Assembly: GCA_036520715.1 (NCBI GenBank)
Contig: DATDJF010000353.1
Location: forward strand, 1-64,000
Source of the DNA: JAEUPI01 sp036520715
GTDB taxonomy: Bacteria; Pseudomonadota; Gammaproteobacteria; Burkholderiales; Burkholderiaceae_C
Length of the DNA: 64,000 nt
Reading direction: 5' to 3'
Shown here: one piece after another, positions 15,077 through 22,715 of the stretch
Numbering within the stretch: the stretch's first letter is position 1
Layout: each line of letters starts with the position of its first letter
Notes under the pieces: generated by a model
Seen by the model: the letters and a program-made list of their open reading frames with translations, nothing else
What the model was told of the DNA's origin: nothing
The model's database searches: none
Made by a program: the position numbers and the translations under genes

Positions 15077-17803
15077 ATGCGCGAAGGCCAGACCCAACCC
15101 GTGCGCCGCGAAGACTACGCGCCGCCGGCCTACTGGATCCGCCAGGTCGAGCTGACGTTCGACCTCGACGCGGCCAAGACGATCGTCGGCAGCAAGATGA
15201 CGATCGAACGTAATGCAGCGTTGCCGGTGCAACCGCTGCGCCTGCACGGCGCCGGCCTGAACCTGCTGCGTGTGCTGGCCGACGGCGAGAGCGTGGCGTT
15301 CCGCCACGACGACGGCGAGCTGGTGGTCGAGCTGCCCGCCGAGCGCGAGCACGTGGTGCTCGAGATCCGCAACACCTGCGCGCCCGAGGCCAACACCGAG
15401 CTGTCGGGGCTGTACACCTCGGGCGGCGGCTTCTTCACGCAGTGCGAGGCGCAGGGCTTTCGCCGCATCACCTACTTCCTCGACCGGCCCGACGTGATGG
15501 CGGTCTACACGGTGACGCTGCGCGCCGACAAGGCCCGCTGCCCCAAGCTGCTCAGCAACGGCAACCTGGTGGCCGAAGGCGCGCTCGACGGCGGGCGCCA
15601 CTTCGCGACCTGGCACGACCCGCATCCGAAGCCGTCGTACCTGTTCGCGCTGGTGGCCGCCGACCTGGCCTGCCGCGAGCAGCGGGTGCGCTCGCGCGCC
15701 GGCAAGGACCATCTGCTGCAGGTGTACGTGCGCCGCGGCGACATGGACAAGACCGAGCACGCGATGAATTCGCTGATGGCGTCGATCGCCTGGGACGAGG
15801 TGCGCTTCGGCCTCGCGCTCGACCTCGAGCGCTTCATGGTGGTGGCGGTCGACGACTTCAACATGGGCGCGATGGAGAACAAGGGCCTCAACCTGTTCAA
15901 CACCAAGTACGTGCTGGCCAGCGCCGCCACCGCCACCGACGACGACTTCTTCGCCGTCGAGAGCGTGATCGGCCACGAGTACTTCCACAACTGGACCGGC
16001 AACCGCATCACCTGCCGCGACTGGTTCCAGCTGTCGCTCAAGGAGGGGCTCACGGTCTTTCGCGACCAGGAGTTCAGCATGGACATGATGGCCTCGCCGT
16101 CGGCGCGCGCCATCAAGCGCATCCACGACGTGCAGTTCCTGCGCGAGGTGCAGTTCGCCGAGGACGCCGGCCCGATGGCGCACCCGGTGCGGCCCGAGAG
16201 CTACACCGCGATCGACAACTTCTACACCAGCACCGTCTACGAAAAAGGCGCCGAAGTCGTGCGCATGATGCACACGCTGGTCGGCCGCGAGGGTTTCCGC
16301 CGCGGCATGGACCTGTACTTCCAGCGCCACGACGGCCAGGCCGTCACCTGCGACGACTTCGCGCAGGCCATCGCCGACGCCAACCCCGGCAGCTGGCTGG
16401 CCGAGCACCTGGATGCGTTCAAGCGCTGGTACGCGCAGGCCGGCACGCCCGCGCTGCTGGCGCACGGCCACCACGACCCGGCGTCGCGCACCTACACGCT
16501 GCGCCTGGGCCAGCGTTGCGCGCCGACACCCGGCCAGAGCGAGAAGCTGCCGTTCGTGATTCCGGTGTCGCTGTCGCTGCTCACGCGCGACGGCCAGTCG
16601 CTGCCGCTGCGGCTGCAGGGCGAGCCGATCGCCGGCGGCCCCTCGCGCGTGCTGGTGCTGTCGGAGGTGAGCCACACCTTCACCTTCGTCGACATCGCCG
16701 TCGAGCCGGTGCCTTCGCTGCTGCGCGGCTTCTCGGCACCGGTGCAGCTCGACGACGCGTTGAGCAACGCCGATCTGCGTGTGCTGCTGATGCACGACAG
16801 CGACGCCTTCAACCGCTGGGAGGCCGGCCAGCGCCTGCTGATGCAGACCATGATCACGGCGCTGCACGCCGGCGCGCCGCTGCAGCTCGAACCCGACACC
16901 GTGGCGGCGCTGCGCAGCGTGCTGCGCGACCCGGGCGTCGATCCGGCTCTCAAGGAGCTGCTGCTGACGCCGCCCAGCGAGGCCACCGTCGCCGAGCGCG
17001 TGACGCCGGCCGATCCGGCACGCATCCACGCGCTGCACGGGCAGGCACTGGACCAGCTCGCCACGCTGATGCTGGCCGATTGGTCATGGGCCTACGAGTC
17101 GCATGCGGTGCGCGAGGGCTACCGGCCCGAGCCGGGCCAGGCCGGCCGCCGTGCATTGGCCAACCTGGCGCTGGCGATGCTGGTGCGCCACGCGGTGCGC
17201 CACGGCGATCCGGTGTGGCCGGGCCGTGCGCTGCAGCGTTTCAAGGACGCCAGCAACATGACCGACCGGCTCGGCGCATTGAACGCGCTGGTCGAGGCGC
17301 ACAGCGAGCTGGCCGCCGGCGCGCTGCAGCGCCTGTACGACCAGTTCGCCCACGAGCCGCTGGTGGTGGACAAGTGGTTCGCGCTGCAGGCCGGCGCCAG
17401 CGAGCACGAAGGCCGCGTGTTCGCGCGCGTGCGCGAGCTGATGCAGCATCGCGCCTTCACGCTCAAGAATCCCAATCGGGCGCGCAGCCTGATCACCAGC
17501 TTCTGTCTGCGCAACCCCGGCGCCTTCCACCGCGCCGACGCCGCCGGCTATGTGTTCTGGGCCGAGCGGGTGATCGAACTGGACGCGCTCAACCCGACGC
17601 TCGCCGCGCGCGTGGCGCGTGCGCTCGATCGCTGGATGCACCTGGCCGAGCCGTACCGCAGCGCGGCGCGCGAAGCGATCGCGCGGGTGGCGCAACGCAC
17701 CGACCTGAGCGCCGACCTGCGCGAGATCGTCACCAAGGCCTTGCAGGCGGCGCCGGCCGCGGCGCCGCAAGCCGAGCACGCCGCGGCGGAAGTCCAGCCA
17801 TGA
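15077..17803 (+). CDS. pepN: Aminopeptidase N, M1 family metallopeptidase
   Basis: 908 residues, the usual length of bacterial PepN. A cytoplasmic zinc enzyme that removes N-terminal residues from peptides. The substrate-binding GAMEN box is at 264-268, and the zinc site HEYFH at 300-304 is followed 18 residues later by the third ligand Glu323 in LSLKE. The C-terminal helical domain is complete up to the Ala-rich tail. The ATG has a GGAAGG sequence upstream, 16 bp after the prfB stop, so read-through from prfB is possible. It converges with the phosphofructokinase gene. Confidence 0.96.
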   Translation: MREGQTQPVRREDYAPPAYWIRQVELTFDLDAAKTIVGSKMTIERNAALPVQPLRLHGAGLNLLRVLADGESVAFRHDDGELVVELPAEREHVVLEIRNTCAPEANTELSGLYTSGGGFFTQCEAQGFRRITYFLDRPDVMAVYTVTLRADKARCPKLLSNGNLVAEGALDGGRHFATWHDPHPKPSYLFALVAADLACREQRVRSRAGKDHLLQVYVRRGDMDKTEHAMNSLMASIAWDEVRFGLALDLERFMVVAVDDFNMGAMENKGLNLFNTKYVLASAATATDDDFFAVESVIGHEYFHNWTGNRITCRDWFQLSLKEGLTVFRDQEFSMDMMASPSARAIKRIHDVQFLREVQFAEDAGPMAHPVRPESYTAIDNFYTSTVYEKGAEVVRMMHTLVGREGFRRGMDLYFQRHDGQAVTCDDFAQAIADANPGSWLAEHLDAFKRWYAQAGTPALLAHGHHDPASRTYTLRLGQRCAPTPGQSEKLPFVIPVSLSLLTRDGQSLPLRLQGEPIAGGPSRVLVLSEVSHTFTFVDIAVEPVPSLLRGFSAPVQLDDALSNADLRVLLMHDSDAFNRWEAGQRLLMQTMITALHAGAPLQLEPDTVAALRSVLRDPGVDPALKELLLTPPSEATVAERVTPADPARIHALHGQALDQLATLMLADWSWAYESHAVREGYRPEPGQAGRRALANLALAMLVRHAVRHGDPVWPGRALQRFKDASNMTDRLGALNALVEAHSELAAGALQRLYDQFAHEPLVVDKWFALQAGASEHEGRVFARVRELMQHRAFTLKNPNRARSLITSFCLRNPGAFHRADAAGYVFWAERVIELDALNPTLAARVARALDRWMHLAEPYRSAAREAIARVAQRTDLSADLREIVTKALQAAPAAAPQAEHAAAEVQP

Positions 17804-17842
17804 GCACCCGCCGGCGGGCAGCAGTCGACGAGGCGCTGGCCC

Positions 17843-19063
17843 TCAGGTCTTGGCCTTAAGCACCTTGGCCACCGCCGCTGCCCGCAGCCGGTGAGCCGCG
17901 GGAAGCCCCGAGCCGAGCAGCGGACGCAGGTACGAGGCAAACGCATCGGTCACGTCACTGCCGTTGTCGGCGATGAAAGCGTCTTCCATCACCCGGGTCT
18001 TGCCGGCCACGTCGGCCAGCGGCACCAGCTGGTAGTCGGCTGCGTAGTCGCCGCAACGCTGAATGGCCACCGAGCCATTACGCTCCCCCCACATCGCGAA
18101 CTGCACTGCCTTCTCGCCGACCTCACGCGCCTCACGCGCGTCGACGTCGCTGACGCAACCGAGAAAACTGCGCTGCAGGTAGCCGAAGGTGTCACCGCGC
18201 ACGCGCTTCAGGCCGAGCTGGGCCTTGATCTGCTCGCACAGCACGTCGGCCAGCGCACCGGTGCCCGACAGCTGCACGTTGCCATGCGCGTCGCGCTCCA
18301 CCTGCTTGGCGAGCTGCGTAATGATCGGCTGGCCCGACGCATCGTGGATGCCTTCGGAAACCGCCACCACGCAGCGGCCGTGACGCTGCTGGGTGGCGTT
18401 CACGTCGGCCAGGAAGCGCTCGATCGTGAATGTGCGTTCAGGCAGGTAGATCAGGTGCGGGCCATCGTCGGCGAATTTCCGGGCCCCGGCCGCAGCCGCA
18501 GTCAGAAAGCCGGCATGCCGGCCCATCACCACCGCCACATAGACGCCGGGCAGCGCCGCGTTGTCGAGGTTCGCGCCGGCAAAGGCCTGCGCCACGAAGC
18601 GTGCCGCCGACGGGAAGCCCGGCGTATGGTCGTTGCACACCAGATCGTTGTCGATCGTCTTCGGAATGTGCACGCAGCGCAGGGGATGGCCGGCCTTGGC
18701 CGCTTCCTCGCTGACGATGCGCACGGTATCCGACGAATCGTTGCCGCCGATATAGAAGAAGTGCCCGATGCCGTGCGCACGCAGCACTTCGAGAATCTGC
18801 TGGCAGTACTTCAGGTCGGGCTTGTCGCGCGTGGAGCCGAGTGTCGAGCCCGGTGTGGCCGCCACCTGCTCGAGGTTGTGATGGGTCTCCTGCGTCAGGT
18901 CGACGAAGTCCTCGTTGACGATGCCACGCACGCCGTGGCGCGCACCATACACACGGTCGACCCGACTGAAGCGCCGCGCCTCAAGAACCACACCGACCAG
19001 CGACTGATTGATCACGGCCGTCGGGCCACCACCCTGGGCAACGAGAATCTTGTCTGCGGGCAT
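17843..19063 (-). CDS. 6-phosphofructokinase, likely pyrophosphate-dependent
   Basis: 406 residues, with nucleotide-loop start ILVAQGGGPTAVIN. Phosphorylates fructose 6-phosphate to the 1,6-bisphosphate. Two residues separate PPi-using from ATP-using enzymes: here GGNDS (106-110) has Asp where ATP enzymes have the second Gly of GGDGS, and PKTIDND (134-140) has Lys where they have Gly. Both match the PPi type, making the reaction reversible. MGRHAGFLTA and the C-terminal substrate-binding segment are present. The ATG at 19063 is close to the divergent histidine phosphatase gene. Phosphate donor assignment is by residue analogy. Confidence 0.9.
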   Translation of the reverse strand: MPADKILVAQGGGPTAVINQSLVGVVLEARRFSRVDRVYGARHGVRGIVNEDFVDLTQETHHNLEQVAATPGSTLGSTRDKPDLKYCQQILEVLRAHGIGHFFYIGGNDSSDTVRIVSEEAAKAGHPLRCVHIPKTIDNDLVCNDHTPGFPSAARFVAQAFAGANLDNAALPGVYVAVVMGRHAGFLTAAAAGARKFADDGPHLIYLPERTFTIERFLADVNATQQRHGRCVVAVSEGIHDASGQPIITQLAKQVERDAHGNVQLSGTGALADVLCEQIKAQLGLKRVRGDTFGYLQRSFLGCVSDVDAREAREVGEKAVQFAMWGERNGSVAIQRCGDYAADYQLVPLADVAGKTRVMEDAFIADNGSDVTDAFASYLRPLLGSGLPAAHRLRAAAVAKVLKAKT

Positions 19064-19236
19064 CGCAGCGCTCCTGAGAATCTGACAACGAAGGATGGAT
19101 TGTGCACACCGCCGCGTCAGCGAGTCGGCGCATCACTGACCATGCCGCTTCCGCGCAGGTGCTGCAGCAGCAGTGCCACGGGTCGGGTCGCGGGCGCGAC
19201 ATCGCCGAGCCCTGGCGGGCGGCGACAATCGTGCGC

Positions 19237-19905
19237 ATGGGCACGCTCTACCTCGTCCGCCACGGCCAGGCCTCGTTCGGCAGCGACGACTACGACCGCC
19301 TGAGCGAGCTCGGCGCGCGCCAGTGCGAGCGGCTGGGCGACTACTTCCGCGCGCGCGACGTGCGCTTCGACGGCGTGATCACCGGCACGCTGAAGCGCCA
19401 CGCGCAATCGTTCGAGGCGCTGCAACGGGGCCTGCGCACGCAGCACGAGCCGCTCGCGATGCCGGGCCTGAACGAGTACGACAGCGAGGCCGTCGTGCGG
19501 GCGATTCACCCGCAGCCGCTCGAGCGTGCGCGCAGCCCCGAGCAGGTGCGGCAGCACTTTCGCATCCTGCGCGAAGGCCTGATCGCCTGGATGGAGGGCC
19601 GCACGTCACCCGAGGGCATGCCGGCCTTCGAGCGCTTTGCAAGTGCCATCGTCGAGGCGCTCGACCACGTGCGCACGCGCCACAGCGGCGACGTGCTGAT
19701 GGTCTCCAGCGGCGGGCCGATTTCGGTGGCCGTGGCTCACGTGCTCGGTGCCCCGCCGCAGACGGCGGTGGAGCTCAACCTGCGCATGCGCAACAGCGCG
19801 GTCACCGAGTTCGGATTCACGCCCAAGCGCCACTCGCTGATCACCTTCAACACGCTGCCGCACCTCGAAGGCGCCGACTACACCGGCTGGGTCACGCACA
19901 CCTGA
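19237..19905 (+). CDS. Histidine phosphatase family protein
   Basis: 222 residues from the ATG at 19237; the open frame extends back to 19102 but that part is not family-like. The phosphohistidine motif is YLVRHGQASFG at the N-terminus, with the second catalytic His region in LMVSSGGPISVAVAHV near residue 155. Members include phosphoglycerate mutase-like and broad phosphatases; which substrate applies is not visible. Divergent from the phosphofructokinase gene, with which it might share sugar-phosphate metabolism, but this is only positional. Confidence 0.85.
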   Translation: MGTLYLVRHGQASFGSDDYDRLSELGARQCERLGDYFRARDVRFDGVITGTLKRHAQSFEALQRGLRTQHEPLAMPGLNEYDSEAVVRAIHPQPLERARSPEQVRQHFRILREGLIAWMEGRTSPEGMPAFERFASAIVEALDHVRTRHSGDVLMVSSGGPISVAVAHVLGAPPQTAVELNLRMRNSAVTEFGFTPKRHSLITFNTLPHLEGADYTGWVTHT

Positions 19906-19912
19906 GCGAACC

Positions 19913-19936
19913 ACGGGCACGCGCTCGCGTGCCCGT
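19913..19936. terminator. Strong inverted repeat between converging genes
   Basis: Perfect 11-bp arms ACGGGCACGCG (19913-19923) and CGCGTGCCCGT (19926-19936) with a 2-base centre. It lies between the stops of the histidine phosphatase gene and the molybdenum oxidoreductase gene, so it probably stops transcription from both sides, though no T run is present. Confidence 0.6.
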
Positions 19937-19956
19937 CGGCCGCCGCAGCGGACGGA

Positions 19957-22146
19957 CTAGACCAGCTTCACGTGCTTCAGCGGCAGGCTGCGCACCGGCT
20001 TGCCGGTGGCGGCATGGATCGCATTGAGCACGCAGGGCGCCACCACGCAGATCGTCGGCTCGCCGACGCCGCCCCAGAAGTCGTGCGACGGCACGACCAC
20101 CGTCTCGACCTTCGGGAACTCGGCCAGCTTGAGGATCGGGTAGTTGTGGAAGTTCAGCTCGTTGACGCGGCCCTTGTCGATCGTGATCTCGCCGTGCAGC
20201 GCGGCCGACAGGCCATAAGCGACCGAACCCTCCACCTGCGCGGCGACCTGGTCGGGGTTGACCACGTGGCCGCAATCGAGCGCCAGCACCATGCGGTGCA
20301 CGCGCAATTCGCCCTTCGCACTCACCGACACCTCGGCCACCGCAGCGGAGTAGCTGCCGTAACCCATGAACTGCGCGATGCCGCGAAACACCCCGGCCGG
20401 CAGCGGCGTGCCCCAGCCGGCGCGCTCGGCCGCGGCATCGAGCACCGCCAGGTGCTTGGGGTGCTTATGCATCAGCGCGCGCCGAAACGCCAGCGGGTCG
20501 GCTCCCGCCGCGCGCGCCACCTCGTCGATGAAGCACTCCATGTAGACGCCGTTCTGATTGGTGTTGACGCCCCGCCACGGCCCCACCGGCACGTGGGTGT
20601 TGCGCATCGCGTACTCGACCAGCAGGTTGGGCACCGTGTAGCCGAGCTGCGCATCGCCCGCCTCGGCCCACCAGCCTTGGGTCTGCCGGCGGTCCTTGCC
20701 CTCGAGCACCGTCTGCGGCGCCACGTAGGCATTGATCGACTGGCCCGACAGCCGCACGTGCAGGCCCACCAGTGCGCCGTTGGCATCGAGCCCGGCGCTC
20801 AGCTTGCACACCGAGATCGGCCGGTAGAAGTCGTGCGCCTGATCCTCTTCGCGGCTCCACAGCATCTTGACCGGCACGCCCGGAAACTGCTTGGCGATCA
20901 ACACCGCCTGGCGCACGTAGTCCTGGTTGCCGCCACGGCGGCCGAAGCCGCCGCCGAGGTCGAGCCGGTGCACGCTGCATTGCGACAGGGGCAGGCCCGA
21001 CTGCTCCGACAACGCGGCATGCGAGGCCTCGGCGTTCTGCGTCGGCACCCAGATCTCGGCGGAGTCGGCGTTGATGCGCGCCGTGCAGTTCATCGGCTCC
21101 ATCGTCGCGTGCGCGAGGAACGGCGTCGCGTAGGTCGCTTCCACCTTCCTGGCGGCGCCGGCGATGGCCTTCAGTGCATCGCCTTCGTTGCGCTGCGCGA
21201 ACGCGTTGCTCGCGGTGAGCCCATCGTTGAGGTGCTGCGCGATCGACGCACTGTTCTGCGGCGCGCCGGCGCCTTCGTCCCACTGAATCGGCAATGCGTC
21301 GAGCGCGCTCTTGGCGTGCCACCAGGTGTCGGCCACCACCGCCACCGTGCTGTCGTTGACGCGCACCGCGCCCTTCACGCCAGGCCGGCCGGCGATGGCG
21401 GCGTTGTCGAAGCTCACCAGCTTGCCGCCGAACACCGGGCACGACTTGATCGCCGCGTTGAGCATGCCGGGCACGCGCACGTCGATCGCGTAGCGCTTGC
21501 TGCCGTCGAGCTTGTCGCCAGTGTCCAGGCGCTTCATCGGCTTGCCGGCCACCTTCCAGGTCTTGGGGTCCTTCAGCACGATGGTCTTGCTGTCGGGCGG
21601 CGGCAGCTTGGCGGCCGCGGCGGCCACCTTGCCGTAGCTGATGCTGCGCCCGGAGGGCCCGTGCGTGATCACGCCACTGGCCACACGCAATTCCGCCACC
21701 GGCACCTGCCACTCGTTGGCCGCCGCCTGCAGCAGCATCAGGCGCGCCGCCGCGCCGCCGCGACGCACATAGTCGTGCGACGTGCGGATGCCGCGGCTGC
21801 CGCCGGTGCCCATCTCGCCCCACGCGCGCTTGGCGGCAAAGTTGGCCTGCGGCGAGATCTGCTCGGTGCTGACCTTGGACCAGTCGCACTCCAGCTCTTC
21901 GACCACCAGCTGCGCGAGCCCGGTGAGCGTGCCCTGCCCCATCTCCGAGCGCGCGATGCGGATCACGCAGCGCTCGTCGGGCCGCACCACGACCCACACG
22001 TTGAGCTCGCTGCCTTCAGCGGCCGCCTGGGCGCCGGCGTCGAACGGCGCTGCCCAGCCGAGCGCCAGGCCGCCAGCGACGGCGCCGGAGGTGACGATGA
22101 ACTCGCGGCGCGACGGATCGTTCACTTGCAATGACGGTGTGTTCAT
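19957..22146 (-). CDS. Molybdopterin-binding oxidoreductase large subunit (isoquinoline 1-oxidoreductase beta-like)
   Basis: 729 residues of the xanthine dehydrogenase/aldehyde oxidase superfamily, IorB type: the family has the binding region split into domains, and here RIARSEMGQGTLTGLAQLVV, GGSRGIRTSHDYVRRGG, VHRLDLGGGFGRRGGNQDY and PWRGVNTNQNGVYMECFIDE are the expected cofactor and substrate segments. The N-terminus has a twin-arginine signal, DPSRREFIVTSGAVAGG, so the folded protein is probably exported to the periplasm. It hydroxylates an unidentified aldehyde or N-heterocycle. The gene follows the 2Fe-2S subunit gene by 10 bp. Confidence 0.92.
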   Translation of the reverse strand: MNTPSLQVNDPSRREFIVTSGAVAGGLALGWAAPFDAGAQAAAEGSELNVWVVVRPDERCVIRIARSEMGQGTLTGLAQLVVEELECDWSKVSTEQISPQANFAAKRAWGEMGTGGSRGIRTSHDYVRRGGAAARLMLLQAAANEWQVPVAELRVASGVITHGPSGRSISYGKVAAAAAKLPPPDSKTIVLKDPKTWKVAGKPMKRLDTGDKLDGSKRYAIDVRVPGMLNAAIKSCPVFGGKLVSFDNAAIAGRPGVKGAVRVNDSTVAVVADTWWHAKSALDALPIQWDEGAGAPQNSASIAQHLNDGLTASNAFAQRNEGDALKAIAGAARKVEATYATPFLAHATMEPMNCTARINADSAEIWVPTQNAEASHAALSEQSGLPLSQCSVHRLDLGGGFGRRGGNQDYVRQAVLIAKQFPGVPVKMLWSREEDQAHDFYRPISVCKLSAGLDANGALVGLHVRLSGQSINAYVAPQTVLEGKDRRQTQGWWAEAGDAQLGYTVPNLLVEYAMRNTHVPVGPWRGVNTNQNGVYMECFIDEVARAAGADPLAFRRALMHKHPKHLAVLDAAAERAGWGTPLPAGVFRGIAQFMGYGSYSAAVAEVSVSAKGELRVHRMVLALDCGHVVNPDQVAAQVEGSVAYGLSAALHGEITIDKGRVNELNFHNYPILKLAEFPKVETVVVPSHDFWGGVGEPTICVVAPCVLNAIHAATGKPVRSLPLKHVKLV

Positions 22147-22156
22147 CGCGCGCTCC

Positions 22157-22666
22157 TCAAGCCTTGGCCACCTTGATGGCCGCCGCGCGGTGCACCGCCG
22201 CGCGTACGCGCTGATAGGTGCCGCAGCGGCAGATGTTGGTCATCGCGGCGTCGATGTCGGCGTCGCTCGGCTTGTCGCTCCTGGCCAGCAAGGCCGCCGC
22301 CGCCATGATCTGCCCCGACTGGCAGTAGCCGCATTGCGGCACGTCGAGCTCGGCCCAGGCGCGCTGCACCGGATGCGAGCGCTCGCGCGACAGGCCCTCG
22401 ATGGTGACGATGCGGTCGCTGGCAGCCACGCTGCCCACCGGCACCGCACACGAACGCCGCAGCTCGCCGTTGATGTGCACCGAGCAGGCGCCGCACTGCG
22501 CGATGCCGCAGCCGTACTTGGTGCCGGTGAGGTCGAGCTGCTCGCGCAACACCCACAGCAGCGGCGTATCGGCCTCGACCGCCACCTCGAGCGCCTGACC
22601 ATTGACGTTGAGCTTTGCCACGCCAGTCTCCGCAATCCGCAAACGCGGGATCGCAGTCTGATCCAT
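22157..22666 (-). CDS. 2Fe-2S subunit of molybdenum oxidoreductase (isoquinoline 1-oxidoreductase alpha-like)
   Basis: 169 residues with two [2Fe-2S] clusters. The plant-ferredoxin cluster is CGIAQCGACSV with a fourth Cys in RRSCAVPVG; the second helical cluster is VPQCGYCQSGQIM plus ICRCGTYQRVR. It passes electrons from the molybdenum centre of the large subunit. The start at 22666 gives a 16-residue leader, and a GTG at 22621 beginning the ferredoxin fold is a possible alternative. No own signal peptide is visible, so it may be exported together with the twin-arginine partner, as known for this family. The two genes form an operon. Confidence 0.92.
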   Translation of the reverse strand: MDQTAIPRLRIAETGVAKLNVNGQALEVAVEADTPLLWVLREQLDLTGTKYGCGIAQCGACSVHINGELRRSCAVPVGSVAASDRIVTIEGLSRERSHPVQRAWAELDVPQCGYCQSGQIMAAAALLARSDKPSDADIDAAMTNICRCGTYQRVRAAVHRAAAIKVAKA

Positions 22667-22715
22667 GACACGGGCGGTGGCAACCGTGCCCGCCGCCCAG
22701 TGGCGCGACGCGGGA

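Noticed and set aside
19102..19236. Longer N-terminus for the histidine phosphatase
   Set aside because: The family starts at the strand leading to RHG; the upstream 45 codons look non-coding.
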